This document shows, in pieces, positions 1-10,246 of a stretch of DNA of 64,000 nucleotides; position 1 is the first letter of the stretch, and each line of letters starts with the position of its first letter. The position numbers and the translations under genes were made by a program. Location of the stretch: positions 744,001-808,000 of the forward strand of contig CP132909.1 of the NCBI GenBank assembly GCA_031446125.1, read 5' to 3'. This DNA comes from Arsenophonus sp031446125. GTDB taxonomy: Bacteria; Pseudomonadota; Gammaproteobacteria; Enterobacterales; Enterobacteriaceae. Below the pieces are notes generated by a model. That model had not been told where the DNA came from. It made no database searches and saw nothing but the letters and a program-made list of their open reading frames with translations.

Positions 1-549
1 ACATCAACTAAAAATGGTTCTATAACTTCTATTCAAGCAGTATATGTTCCTGCAGATGATTTAACTGATCCATCGCCAGCAACCACTTTTTCACATTTAG
101 ATGCAACAGTTGTATTAAGTCGTCAAATTGCATCATTAGGAATTTATCCTGCTGTAGATCCATTAAATTCAACTAGTCGTCATCTTGATCCAATTATTGT
201 TGGAGAAGAACATTATGAAGTAGCACGTGGTGTACAATCTATTTTACAACGTTATCAAGAATTAAGAGATATCATTGCTATTTTAGGTATGGATGAATTA
301 TCAGAAGAAGATAAATTGATTGTTTCTAGAGCCAGAAAAGTACAACGTTTTTTATCACAACCATTTTTTGTAGCTGAAGTTTTTACCGGTTCAAGCGGAA
401 AATTTGTATCATTAAAAGATACTATAAATGGTTTCAAAAGAATTTTAAATGGTGATTATGATGATTTGTCTGAACAAACATTTTACATGGTAGGTACTAT
501 AGAAGAAGCTGTTGAAAAAGCTAAAAAAATATTACATTCTAATACTTAG
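1..549 (+). CDS. atpD: ATP synthase F1 beta subunit, C-terminal part (partial, cut by window start)
   Basis: The frame is open from base 1 and ends at 549; about the last 182 residues are visible and the gene begins before the window. The beta subunit carries the catalytic nucleotide sites of the F1 motor, which makes ATP at the inner membrane. The visible part includes TTFSHLDATVVLSRQIASLG, the SRHLDP segment and the DELSEEDK stretch of the C-terminal helical domain that contacts the gamma shaft; the Walker A motif would lie upstream of the window. The C-terminal end (EEAVEKAKKI) is complete. It is followed after 12 bp by atpC on the same strand, the usual end of an atp operon. No frame damage is seen. 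Confidence 0.97.
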   Translation, partial: TSTKNGSITSIQAVYVPADDLTDPSPATTFSHLDATVVLSRQIASLGIYPAVDPLNSTSRHLDPIIVGEEHYEVARGVQSILQRYQELRDIIAILGMDELSEEDKLIVSRARKVQRFLSQPFFVAEVFTGSSGKFVSLKDTINGFKRILNGDYDDLSEQTFYMVGTIEEAVEKAKKILHSNT

Positions 550-561
550 GAAAGTTTTGCA

Positions 562-981
562 ATGTTCACAAAAACTTACCATCTTATTGTCGTTAGTCCA
601 GAAAAAAAAATATTTGATGATTTTGTAAAAAAAGTTAAAATTACAGGTATTGAAGGAGAATTAGGTATTTATCCTCAACATATTTCTATGTTAACTTTAA
701 TTAAACCTTGTTTTTTATTTATTGACAAAAAATATGAAAAAAAAGTTATTTATATTTCTTCTGGAATTTTAGAAATACAAAAAAACAATGCGATAATATT
801 AGCTGACATAGCAATATATGCCAAAGATTTTGATCACAATTTGAATAACACTAAATTATCAATTTTTAAATGCAAAGCAGAAAAATATATTTTATCACTA
901 AATAATAATATAAATAAAATACAGGAATTATTAGAATTTAAAAAAGTTATTGAAAAATTTCAAATTATTGAAAACAAATAA
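562..981 (+). CDS. atpC: ATP synthase F1 epsilon subunit
   Basis: The protein is 139 residues, the normal length for the enterobacterial epsilon subunit, which sits at the foot of the central stalk, couples gamma rotation to the membrane ring and can inhibit ATP hydrolysis. The N-terminal beta-sandwich is recognisable: VVSPEKKIFDD, then GIEGELGIYPQHISMLTLIKP, the counterpart of the E. coli GELGIYPGHAPLLTAIKP segment. The C-terminal half is lysine- and asparagine-rich and much diverged, consistent with an AT-driven composition. It lies 12 bp behind atpD and is followed by a terminator-like hairpin at 1048-1085, so it is the last gene of the atp operon. Confidence 0.95.
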   Translation: MFTKTYHLIVVSPEKKIFDDFVKKVKITGIEGELGIYPQHISMLTLIKPCFLFIDKKYEKKVIYISSGILEIQKNNAIILADIAIYAKDFDHNLNNTKLSIFKCKAEKYILSLNNNINKIQELLEFKKVIEKFQIIENK

Positions 982-1047
982 GAACATGATTGTTTAAAAC
1001 ATTTTATAAAAATACGTTACAAAAAATATTAAAATCAAATATACAGG

Positions 1048-1085
1048 GAGTGAGACAGTGTTTTTTTGTTTCGCTCTTTTTTTTT
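1048..1085 (+). terminator. Intrinsic terminator of the atp operon
   Basis: Arms GAGTGAGAC (1048-1056) and GTTTCGCTC (1068-1076) pair over 9 bp with two G-U wobbles around an 11-nt loop. A run of nine T (1077-1085) follows directly. The position, about 65 bp after atpC and before glmU, fits the end of the atp transcript. Confidence 0.75.
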
Positions 1086-1166
1086 AGCATAAAATAGAAA
1101 GTTTTTATTCAGAAATATATATTAATAGATAATATTACATTAACTAATGGAATTACTAGATTTTTT

Positions 1167-2555
1167 ATGTCTATGAAGCAAATAAGTGTTGTAATCCTTG
1201 CTGCTGGTAAAGGTACTCGAATGTATTCTGATTTGCCGAAAGTTTTACATCTTTTGGCAGGTAAACCGATGATTCAATATGTTATTGATACATCAATATC
1301 ACTTGGTGCATCTAATATTTATGTTGTTTATGGTTATGGTGCTGATTTACTTAAATTGGCTTTAGTTAATCAACCAATTCATTGGATATTACAAAAAGAA
1401 CAATTGGGAACAGGACATGCAATGCAAAAAGCATCTTCTTATTTTTTAGATAATGAAGACGTTTTAATGCTTTATGGTGATTCTCCACTTATAAAAAAAG
1501 AAACACTTAAAAAATTAATAAAATCTAAAATTGATGGGGGAATTGGTTTGTTGACTGCGGTAGTAGATGAACCAACAGGTTATGGACGCATTATTCGTCA
1601 AAAAGGTAAAGTAATTGGAATTGTAGAACAAAAAGATGCAACGCGCCATCAATCTGCAATTAAAGAAATAAATAGTGGTATATTAGTTGCTAATGGTGGT
1701 GATTTAAAACGATGGTTAAAAAAAATTAATAAAAATAATGCTCAAAATGAATATTATATTACTGATGTAATTTCATTAGCTTATCAAGAAAATTGCAAAA
1801 TTAATGTTGTGCATCCTACAAAATTCAGTGAAATAAAAGGAGTTAATAATTGTTTAGAACTCGCAGCTCTTGAACGTATATATCAACAAGAACAAGCAGA
1901 AAAATTATTATTAAATGGAGTTCTAATTATTGATCCTATTCGTTTTGATATACGAGGCACATTAAAACATGGACGTAATGTAATTATTGATACTAATGTT
2001 ATCATTGAAGGAAATGTTACATTAGGTAATAATGTTTATATCCATACTGGATGTATATTAAAAAATTGTATTATTCAGGATAATTCAGTTATTCATCCTT
2101 ATTCTTTTATAGAAGGATCAGAACTCTCTATGGATTGTATTGTTGGTCCTTTTGCTCGTTTACGTCCAAAAACTAAACTTGCGAATAAAGTACACATTGG
2201 TAATTTTGTAGAAGTTAAAAATTCAGTTTTTGGTGTGGCTTCTAAAGCTGGTCATTTAAGTTATTTAGGTGATACAAAAATTGGTAATAATGTTAATATT
2301 GGTGCAGGAATAATCACTTGTAATTATGATGGTGTTAATAAATTTCAAACAATTATTCATGATGATGTTTTTCTTGGTTCAGATAGTCAACTAATTGCAC
2401 CTATTTCAATTGGTAAAGGAGCAACCATTGGAGCCGGAACTACATTAACTAATGATGTTAAAGAAAATGAACTGGTTATTAGTCGTGTAAAGCAAAAACA
2501 TATTTGTAATTGGAAACGTCCACAAAAAAAAAATGTTAATAAAGTTGTAAAATAA
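1167..2555 (+). CDS. glmU: Bifunctional N-acetylglucosamine-1-phosphate uridyltransferase / glucosamine-1-phosphate acetyltransferase
   Basis: GlmU makes UDP-GlcNAc, the precursor for peptidoglycan and lipopolysaccharide, in the cytoplasm. At 462 residues it is full length (E. coli about 456). The N-terminal pyrophosphorylase domain (about residues 1-230) shows the nucleotide-binding signature LAAGKGTRMYSDLPKVLH, then EQLGTGHA and LYGDSPL. The C-terminal left-handed beta-helix domain (about 250-455) shows repeating hexapeptides, the segment GNFVEVKNS, and NIGAGIITCNYDG of the acetyltransferase site. The start at 1167 leaves the same spacing to the AAGKG motif as in E. coli. It is followed after 72 bp by glmS, so the two consecutive enzymes of amino-sugar synthesis lie together. 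Confidence 0.97.
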   Translation: MSMKQISVVILAAGKGTRMYSDLPKVLHLLAGKPMIQYVIDTSISLGASNIYVVYGYGADLLKLALVNQPIHWILQKEQLGTGHAMQKASSYFLDNEDVLMLYGDSPLIKKETLKKLIKSKIDGGIGLLTAVVDEPTGYGRIIRQKGKVIGIVEQKDATRHQSAIKEINSGILVANGGDLKRWLKKINKNNAQNEYYITDVISLAYQENCKINVVHPTKFSEIKGVNNCLELAALERIYQQEQAEKLLLNGVLIIDPIRFDIRGTLKHGRNVIIDTNVIIEGNVTLGNNVYIHTGCILKNCIIQDNSVIHPYSFIEGSELSMDCIVGPFARLRPKTKLANKVHIGNFVEVKNSVFGVASKAGHLSYLGDTKIGNNVNIGAGIITCNYDGVNKFQTIIHDDVFLGSDSQLIAPISIGKGATIGAGTTLTNDVKENELVISRVKQKHICNWKRPQKKNVNKVVK

Positions 2556-2627
2556 ATAAAATAATAAATTATATTATGTTGTAAAAATATAATAACATAA
2601 CACTATATTTTTTGGAATATAAAATTT

Positions 2628-4457
2628 ATGTGTGGAATTGTAGGTGCAGTAGCACAACGTGATATAGCTGAAATTCTTATTGAGGGACTTCGTAGATTAG
2701 AATATAGAGGTTATGACTCTGCAGGTTTAGCTGTTGTCGATAATAACACTAATCTAACAAGGTTACGTGAATTGGGAAAAGTTCAAAGTTTAGCTAAAAA
2801 ATTAAAAAAATATTTTGTAGTTGGTGGAACTGGTATTGCACATACCCGGTGGGCTACCCATGGAAAACCAAGCAAAAAAAATGCTCATCCTCATATTTCT
2901 AAAAATATTGCTATTGTGCATAATGGTATTATTGAAAATCATCAAGAACTTAGAAAAAAACTGAAAATAAAAAAATATGTTTTTACTTCACAAACTGACA
3001 CTGAAGTAATTGCTCATTTAATACATTTTGAATTACAAAATGGAGGAAAATTTTGTAAAGTAATTCAGCGTGTCATAAAACAATTAAAAGGTACATATGC
3101 TATAGTTGTCATGAACAGTCATATTCCTGGAAGGCTGGTAGCTGCAAGATGTGGCAGTCCTTTAATTATAGGTTTAGGTGTTGGTGAAAATTTTTTAGCA
3201 TCTGATCAATTAGCTTTATTACCAGTTACACGCCGTTTTATTTATTTGGAAGAAGGTGATGTTGTTGAAATTACTTGCAGAACGGTTCATATTTTTGATA
3301 AAAAAGGGCTTCAAGTTCAACGAAAAAAAATAGAATCTAATATTAAATTTAATAATAGTGAAAAAGGTATCTATACACATTATATGCAAAAAGAAATATA
3401 TGAACAACCATTAGCAATAAAAAATACTTTAGAAGGGCGTGTTAATAATAACAATGTTTTCTTTAGCGAATTAGATAAAATAGAAAAAAATATTTTAACT
3501 CAAGTGGAACATGTTCAAATTGTTGCTTGTGGTACTTCATATAATGCTGGAATGGTTGCTCATTATTGGTTTGAATCTTTATTAGGTATACCATGTGATG
3601 TAGAAATTGCTTCGGAATTTCGTTATAGAAAACCGGCTCGTCGAAAAAATAGTTTGTTGATTACTATTTCCCAATCAGGTGAAACAGCAGATACATTAGC
3701 TGCATTACGTTTATCAAAAACACTCGGTTATTTAATATCTTTATCTATATGTAATGTTTCTGGATCTTCTTTGGTACGTGAATCAGATATTGCATTAATG
3801 ACAAAAGCTGGTATAGAAATTGGTGTAGCATCGACTAAAACTTTTACTACTCAATTAACTATTTTGTTGTTATTAGTTGCATACATGATCCGTTTAAAAA
3901 ATAAAAATGTTTTACTTGAAAAAAATATAATAAAAGCATTACAGGCTTTGCCTACCAGAATTAATAGTATGTTTTTAAAAGAAAAAATGATTAAAATTTT
4001 AGCTGAAGATTTTTCTGATAAAAATCATTCTCTTTTTCTAGGAAGAGGTGATCAATTTCCAATAGCTGTTGAAGGAGCATTAAAATTAAAAGAAATTTCT
4101 TATATCCATGCAGAAGCATATGCTGCTGGTGAATTAAAACATGGACCGTTAGCATTGATTGATGCAGATATGCCAGTTATCATTATTGCTCCAAATAATA
4201 AACTACTAGAAAAACTAAAATCAAATATTGAAGAAGTTCGTACTAGAGGAGGTTTATTATATGTTTTTGCTGATAAAAATGCCGGTTTTGTTAATAGTAA
4301 AAATATGAAAATTATTCCATTGCCTCATGTAGAAGAATTAATTGCTCCAATTTTTTATGTTGTTCCTCTTCAATTACTATCTTATTATGTTGCTTTAATT
4401 AAAGGGACTGATGTTGATCAACCAAGAAATTTAGCTAAATCAGTAACAGTTGAGTAA
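2628..4457 (+). CDS. glmS: Glutamine--fructose-6-phosphate aminotransferase (isomerizing)
   Basis: GlmS converts fructose-6-phosphate and glutamine to glucosamine-6-phosphate, the committed step of amino-sugar synthesis. The protein is 609 residues, the same length as in E. coli. It opens with MCGIVGAVAQRD, so Cys2, the nucleophile of the class II glutaminase domain (about residues 1-240), is available once Met1 is removed. Two SIS sugar-isomerase domains follow, with the motifs ACGTSYNAGM, ISQSGETADT and GVASTKTF. The C-terminus DVDQPRNLAKSVTVE is the conserved tail that shapes the sugar site. In E. coli the mRNA is controlled by the GlmY/GlmZ small RNAs; neither is visible here. Confidence 0.97.
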   Translation: MCGIVGAVAQRDIAEILIEGLRRLEYRGYDSAGLAVVDNNTNLTRLRELGKVQSLAKKLKKYFVVGGTGIAHTRWATHGKPSKKNAHPHISKNIAIVHNGIIENHQELRKKLKIKKYVFTSQTDTEVIAHLIHFELQNGGKFCKVIQRVIKQLKGTYAIVVMNSHIPGRLVAARCGSPLIIGLGVGENFLASDQLALLPVTRRFIYLEEGDVVEITCRTVHIFDKKGLQVQRKKIESNIKFNNSEKGIYTHYMQKEIYEQPLAIKNTLEGRVNNNNVFFSELDKIEKNILTQVEHVQIVACGTSYNAGMVAHYWFESLLGIPCDVEIASEFRYRKPARRKNSLLITISQSGETADTLAALRLSKTLGYLISLSICNVSGSSLVRESDIALMTKAGIEIGVASTKTFTTQLTILLLLVAYMIRLKNKNVLLEKNIIKALQALPTRINSMFLKEKMIKILAEDFSDKNHSLFLGRGDQFPIAVEGALKLKEISYIHAEAYAAGELKHGPLALIDADMPVIIIAPNNKLLEKLKSNIEEVRTRGGLLYVFADKNAGFVNSKNMKIIPLPHVEELIAPIFYVVPLQLLSYYVALIKGTDVDQPRNLAKSVTVE

Positions 4458-4627
4458 AAAATAATATTTTTATTTATAAACATTATTAGTAAATTATTTT
4501 ATATTATTTGATTATTATATTTTTTAAAAAAAATCTATTTTTATTATGTATGTTTTTGAGATTTTATTTGTTAATTTTAATAAAATTATCATTTGCATAA
4601 TTTTTTATTAAAAATAAGGAATTTAGA

Positions 4628-5907
4628 ATGTTATTACATTTTAAAAAAATACATATGTTTCTTATTTTATATTTTTTTTTATTTTTTATGACTGGTTGCA
4701 GCACAAAAAATATAATAGATGAAAAGAAAAAACATATTAGGCAAAATATGCCAGTAAGAGGCATATGGATAGCTACTGTTTCTAGTCTTGATTGGCCTTC
4801 TATTACATCAGTTAATATTCATTCAGACGTATTAAGAATTGAAGTACAAAAAAAAACATTAATTGATAAACTTGATAATTTGGTAAAAATAGGAATTAAT
4901 ACAATTTTTTTCAAGTAAAACCAGATGGTACAGCACTTTATCGTTCTAATATTCTTCCTTGGTCTTCAGTACTAACTGGTATAATAGGTAAAGATCCAGG
5001 TTATGATCCATTAGAATTTATTATCGAAGAAGCTCACAAAAGAAATTTAAAAATACATGCTTGGTTAAATCCATATCGTGTTTCTATGGATATATATCAA
5101 AAAACTATTTCTTCTTTAAAACAAACAATTTTTTTGCCACTTCCAAGTATTTATGTTTTACATCAAGATTGGATAAGAATCGCTTATAATCGTTTTGTAC
5201 TTGATCCAGGATTACCTGAAGTACGTAATTGGATTACTACTATTGTTATTGAATTAATTAAGAATTATGACATAGATGGAATACAATTTGATGATTATTT
5301 TTATAATGAAATATCTTCATCGAAATTAAATGATGATTTAACATATAAAAAATATGGAAAAAATTTTCTAGATAAAGGAAATTGGAGAAGAAATAATACT
5401 TTGTTATTAATCAGAAAGGTATCTTCTATAATTAATTTTTTAAAACCAAATATTGAATTTGGTATCAGTCCTGATGCTGTTTGGAGAAATTTTGTAGATG
5501 ATCCAAGAGGTTCTAAAACACAATCTAGTGGATCTAGTTATGATAAATCTTATGCTGATACTAAATTATGGGTAGAAGAAGGTTTATTAGATTATATTGC
5601 TCCACAAATATATTGGTCTTTTTCTCGTGAGATCGCAAAATATGATGTTATTGTAAAATGGTGGATTAATATTGTTAAAACAAATAATACTAAGTTGTAT
5701 ATTGGTATTGCACTATATAAAGCTGGAATAGAATCTGATACTGAACCAGATTGGATTGTAGATGGAGGTGTTGCTGAATTAAAAAAACAATTTGATTTTA
5801 ATGAATCTTTACCTGAAATTAAAGGAATAATTTTGTTTAGAGAATCTTTTTTGCAAGATAAAAAAACTAAAAATGCAGTAAATTATATAAAATCTAAATG
5901 GAATTGA
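4628..5907 (+). pseudogene. digH: Divisome-localised glycosyl hydrolase lipoprotein (DigH/YddW), single frameshift
   Basis: The gene reads as YddW (DigH), an outer-membrane lipoprotein of the GHL10 glycosidase family that in E. coli cuts denuded peptidoglycan glycans at the septum. The first part (4628-4918, 96 residues) has a hydrophobic signal and a lipobox ending FFMTGC, then MPVRGIWIATVSSLDWPS, and stops after GINTIFFK. The match resumes in another frame at once: QVKPDGTALYRSN, then HAWLNPYRVS, DWIRIAYNRFVLDPG, GIQFDDYFYNE and DYIAPQIYW to the stop at 5907. The break lies in a run of seven T near 4908-4914; eight T would restore one protein of 426 residues (E. coli 439). All other motifs are well kept, so the mutation is recent, a sequencing error, or rescued by slippage. 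It lies between glmS and asd. Confidence 0.85.
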
Positions 5908-6076
5908 TTGTATTAATTTTTTATTTTTTTATCAAAGATTTTTATGAAAAATAAATTAAATTATATAGTCTAAATAATATTTTATCAATAAAATATAAAA
6001 AGTATTTTAATTTTTTATGTTTTGATTTTTTTTGATGTTTTTAATAAAAAAAATTTTATAATGAGATATAACAAGA

Positions 6077-7195
6077 ATGAAACATGTAGGGTTAATTGGA
6101 TGGCGAGGTATGGTTGGTTCAGTTCTTTTGGAGCGAATTATGAAAGAAAATATTTTTCATAATATTTCTTTTGTTTTTTTTTCTACTTCTCAATATGGTC
6201 AATATGCACCAAATTATGGACAGAATGAAAAAATATTACAAAATGCATTTGATATCAATATATTAAAAGAATTAGATATAATTATCACTTGTCAAGGAAA
6301 TAATTATACAAATAAAATTTATCCTAAACTGCAAAAAATTAGATGGTTAGGTTATTGGGTAGATGCGGCATCTTTATTAAGAATGAAAAAAAATAGTCTT
6401 ATCATACTTGATCCAGTTAATCGTCCATATATTGATAAAAGTTTGAATAAAGGAATAAAAACATTTATTGGTGCTAATTGTACTGTTAGTTTAATGTTGA
6501 TGGCTTTAGGTGGATTATTTAAAGAAAAATTAATTGAATGGATTTCAGTAGCAACATATCAAGCAGTATCTGGTGCAGGCGCAAGAAATATTCAAACATT
6601 ATTATTTCATATGGGTGCATTATATTCACATATTTCTGATGAATTAGAAAATCCTGCTAAATCTATTTTAGAGATTGAAAAAAAATCTACAACATTTATA
6701 CGTAATATGACAATAAATAATCAATTTTTTGATCAGTCATTAGTTACTAATTTAATACCTTGGATAGACACACAATTATCAAATGGACAAAGTCGTGAAG
6801 AGTGGAAAGGTCAAGCAGAAACTAATAAAATTCTAAATAATCACAGTTCTCATTTTATTCCTGTTGATGGTATATGTGTCCGTATTGGTACGTTACGTTG
6901 TCATAGTCAAGCTTTTACTATTAAATTAAAAAAAAATGTTTCTCTTAAAGATGTTCAGAAAATATTATTAGCTCATAATCCTTGGGTACGAATTATTCCT
7001 AATGATAGAGAATTAACAATTAAAAAATTAACACCTATTGCGGTTACAGGAACATTAAATATTCTTGTTGGACGAATTCGAAAATTAAATATTGGTTTAA
7101 AATATTTATCTGTTTTTACAATTGCTGATCAATTATTATGGGGAGCAGCAGAACCTTTGCACCGAATGTTAAAGATTTTATGTAAAATTGATTAA
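6077..7195 (+). CDS. asd: Aspartate-semialdehyde dehydrogenase
   Basis: Asd reduces aspartyl-phosphate to aspartate semialdehyde with NADPH, the branch point to diaminopimelate (cell wall), lysine, threonine and methionine. At 372 residues it is full length (E. coli 367). The N-terminal Rossmann motif GLIGWRGMVGSVL is clear. The catalytic cysteine lies in GANCTVSLMLMALGG; GQSREEWKGQAETNKIL and DGICVRIGTLRCHSQAFTIK are the substrate-binding and dimer segments. The C-terminus DQLLWGAAEPLHRML is conserved. It converges on gyrB, with only 20 bp between the stop codons. Retention fits a cell that still builds peptidoglycan. Confidence 0.97.
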   Translation: MKHVGLIGWRGMVGSVLLERIMKENIFHNISFVFFSTSQYGQYAPNYGQNEKILQNAFDINILKELDIIITCQGNNYTNKIYPKLQKIRWLGYWVDAASLLRMKKNSLIILDPVNRPYIDKSLNKGIKTFIGANCTVSLMLMALGGLFKEKLIEWISVATYQAVSGAGARNIQTLLFHMGALYSHISDELENPAKSILEIEKKSTTFIRNMTINNQFFDQSLVTNLIPWIDTQLSNGQSREEWKGQAETNKILNNHSSHFIPVDGICVRIGTLRCHSQAFTIKLKKNVSLKDVQKILLAHNPWVRIIPNDRELTIKKLTPIAVTGTLNILVGRIRKLNIGLKYLSVFTIADQLLWGAAEPLHRMLKILCKID

Positions 7196-7215
7196 ATGAA
7201 TAATTCTTTTAATAA

Positions 7216-9633
7216 TTATATATCTATATTTTCTGCATTAAGGGAATTTTTTTCTATAAAATGTTTTCTGGGTTCAACAGCATCTCCCATTAACGTATTT
7301 AATAATTGATCAGTAGCAATTGGATCTTTAATGGTAACACGCATCATAGAACGTGTTTTAGGGTTCATGGTTGTTTCCCATAATTGTTCAGGATTCATTT
7401 CACCTAATCCTTTATAACGTTGTACTATTAATCCACGTTGTGATTCTTGAGATAACCAATTCAATGCTTCTGAAAATGTATGAATTTCTTTACGACGTTC
7501 TCCTTTTGTCACATATGCACCATCTTGAATAAGATCTCTTATTTTGTCACCAGTATTTTTGATATGACGATATTCGATGCTATGAATAAAATTCAAATTT
7601 AAATGATAAGAAGTATCTACTCCATGAGTTCTAATGATAAGTATTGGTTCAAATAATTTATCTTGAATATTTTTATGAATATAGTAATTATAAGTACTGG
7701 CATTTTTTTCATGATCTGATAAACGTGATAACAACATTTTTATCCAATTTTCTATTTTAGAATAATCTTTTAAGATATTTTCTTCTAATGTAGGTTGATA
7801 AATAAGATGATTTAACAAAGTATATGGATAAACGCGTTTTAAACGTTTGATGATTTTTTGTGTTGTATTATAATTGATAATTATTTGTTCTAATTCTTTT
7901 CCTTTTAATGCAGGAATATTAGGATTAATATGAATTGCAGCATTTTCTAATGCTATTGAAATTAAATATTGGTTCATTGAATCATCATCTTTTACGTATT
8001 TTTCTTCTTTTCCTTTTTTCACCTTATATAAAGGTGGTTGAGCAATATAGAGATAACCTCTATTGATAATTTCTGGCATCTGGCGATAAAAAAATGTTAA
8101 CAATAAGGTTCTAATATGGGAACCATCTACGTCCGCGTCAGTCATGATAATAATTGTATGATATCTTAATTTATCTGGATTATATTCTTCTTGTCCAATA
8201 CCACATCCCAATGCTGTAATTAAAGTCATAATTTCTTGCGAAGATAATATTTTATCAAAACGAGCTTTTTCTATATTAAGAATTTTACCTTTTAAAGGTA
8301 AAATTGCTTGATTTTTTCTGTTTCTTCCTTGTTTTGCAGATCCCCCAGCAGAATCACCTTCTACTAAATAAAGTTCTGATAAAGCAGGGTCTCGTTCCTG
8401 ACAATCTGCTAATTTTCCTGGTAGACCTGTAATTTCAAAGCTATATTTACGACGAGATATTTCACGTGCTTTTCGAGCAGCTTCACGTGCATAAGCAGAA
8501 TCAATTATTTTATTAATAATAATTTTTGCATCATTGGGATTTTCTAATAAATATTCAATTAATTTTTCGCTCATTAATGTTTCAACAATTGTTTTTACTT
8601 CAGAAGATACCAATTTATCTTTTGTTTGTGAAGAAAATTTTGGATCAGGAACTTTAAGAGATATAACTGCAGTTAATCCTTCACGTGCATCATCACCAGT
8701 GGTATTAATTTTTGTTTTTTTTTGATATCCTTCTTTATCTATATAATTATTTATTGTTCGTGTTATTGCTGTACGAAAACCAATTAAATGAGTCCCACCA
8801 TCTTTTTGTGGAATATTGTTTGTAAAACAATAAACATGTTCTTGAAAACTATCGTTCCATTGCATAGATATTTCTACATTAATAGCATTTTTTTCGGCAG
8901 AAAAATAAAAAATATTTGGATGAATTACTTTTTTGCTAGAACTCAAGTATTGAACAAATGCTTTAATTCCACCTTTATAAAAAAAATTTTCTTTTTTTTC
9001 ATCACGTTTATCTATTAAAGAAATAGATATACCAGAATTAAGAAAAGAAAGTTCACGTAATCTTTTAGCTAAAATATTATATTCAAATTTAGTGACAGTT
9101 TTAAATGTTTCTAAACTGGGCCAAAAACGAATATAAGTTCCTAATTTATCAGTTTTTCCGATAATTTTTAAAGGAGCTTCTGGAATACCTAATTGATATC
9201 TTTGTTTATAAATTTTTCCTTCACGATGAATAATCAATTCTAATTTTTCTGACAAAGCATTTACAACAGAAATTCCTACACCATGCAGTCCACCTGAAAC
9301 TTTATAAGAATTATCATCAAATTTTCCACCAGCATGTAAAATAGTCATAATAACTTCTGCAGCAGAAATACCTTCTTCATGAATATCTGTAGGAATACCA
9401 CGGCCATTATCTAAAACAGATATGGAATTATCTGCATGTATGGTTACAATAATATTATTGCAATATCCTGCAAGAGCTTCGTCAATAGCATTATCAACAA
9501 TTTCAAATACCATGTGATGAAGACCGGTACCGTCTTCAGTATCACCAATGTACATACCTGGCCGTTTACGAACAGCATCTAATCCTTTTAATACTTTGAT
9601 ACTTGACGAGTCATATATATTATTTAACATCAA
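7216..9633 (-). CDS. gyrB: DNA gyrase subunit B
   Basis: GyrB is the ATPase subunit of DNA gyrase, which introduces negative supercoils ahead of the replication fork. The protein is 805 residues against 804 in E. coli. The GHKL ATPase domain (about 1-220) has VFEIVDNAIDEALAG, LDNGRGIPTDIH and GGLHGVGISVVNALS. The TOPRIM domain has YLVEGDSAGGSAKQGRNR and DADVDGSHIRTLLLTFFYRQ, and the C-terminal part has VQRYKGLGEMNPEQLW. In E. coli it follows dnaA-dnaN-recF; here recF is absent and a 613-bp gap separates it from dnaN, so it probably has its own promoter. Confidence 0.98.
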   Translation of the reverse strand: MMLNNIYDSSSIKVLKGLDAVRKRPGMYIGDTEDGTGLHHMVFEIVDNAIDEALAGYCNNIIVTIHADNSISVLDNGRGIPTDIHEEGISAAEVIMTILHAGGKFDDNSYKVSGGLHGVGISVVNALSEKLELIIHREGKIYKQRYQLGIPEAPLKIIGKTDKLGTYIRFWPSLETFKTVTKFEYNILAKRLRELSFLNSGISISLIDKRDEKKENFFYKGGIKAFVQYLSSSKKVIHPNIFYFSAEKNAINVEISMQWNDSFQEHVYCFTNNIPQKDGGTHLIGFRTAITRTINNYIDKEGYQKKTKINTTGDDAREGLTAVISLKVPDPKFSSQTKDKLVSSEVKTIVETLMSEKLIEYLLENPNDAKIIINKIIDSAYAREAARKAREISRRKYSFEITGLPGKLADCQERDPALSELYLVEGDSAGGSAKQGRNRKNQAILPLKGKILNIEKARFDKILSSQEIMTLITALGCGIGQEEYNPDKLRYHTIIIMTDADVDGSHIRTLLLTFFYRQMPEIINRGYLYIAQPPLYKVKKGKEEKYVKDDDSMNQYLISIALENAAIHINPNIPALKGKELEQIIINYNTTQKIIKRLKRVYPYTLLNHLIYQPTLEENILKDYSKIENWIKMLLSRLSDHEKNASTYNYYIHKNIQDKLFEPILIIRTHGVDTSYHLNLNFIHSIEYRHIKNTGDKIRDLIQDGAYVTKGERRKEIHTFSEALNWLSQESQRGLIVQRYKGLGEMNPEQLWETTMNPKTRSMMRVTIKDPIATDQLLNTLMGDAVEPRKHFIEKNSLNAENIDI

Positions 9634-10246
9634 TTTTTCTCACTACTGTACTATAGATTTTTATGCTTGATTTTTTAAGATATTGTGTATAAGGTTTTTT
9701 TTGTAAAATTTTTAAAATTTGCTATCATACTAAAACATTAACATTCTTAATCTATATTGTATATTTATTAATAATATATTATAAATATGTTTTTTATGCT
9801 ATTTTGTTTTTGATTATATAAAAAAAACATTTTTCACCCTGCTTAAAATTAAAATAAATCTTTTATTTTTAAAAAATATTTTAATAATTTTTAGATTTTT
9901 TTATAATATGTTAATTATATTGAAGTAAGCAAAAAACTTATGATTTATTAATAGATTGTATTAATTGTTTTTTATTAATCGCATGTTTAAAAAATAAAAA
10001 TTTTTATAACACAATTACTTATATTTTCAATAAAAAATAAGAATTTCTTAAAATTATGATATACATTATGATTTTACTAATCTTTAAAATTGAGAAAAAA
10101 TAAAAAATATTTATTTTTAATTTAATAAATGTATAAAAATACACAATATATTTTTTATCATATTTTATAAAGCTTGATAAAAAAATAATAAATTTTTAAA
10201 TGTTTTTTTTGTAATTTTTTTAAAATTTCATTAAAAGATAATGACA
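9634..10246. other. Gene-free gap where recF is expected
   Basis: In the usual dnaA-dnaN-recF-gyrB order, recF (about 1.1 kb) would lie here. The 613 bp are A/T-rich and full of stops in all frames; no RecF motif can be read. The gyrB promoter should lie near the left end. A perfect match to the DnaA-box consensus (TTATACACA on the minus strand) sits at 9684-9692. Confidence 0.6.
9684..9692 (-). promoter_or_regulatory. Possible DnaA box upstream of gyrB
   Basis: The plus strand reads TGTGTATAA, the complement of TTATACACA, which fits the DnaA box TTATNCACA. It is about 50 bp upstream of gyrB. It is a single site; one 9-mer can arise by chance, so a regulatory role is only a suggestion. Confidence 0.3.
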
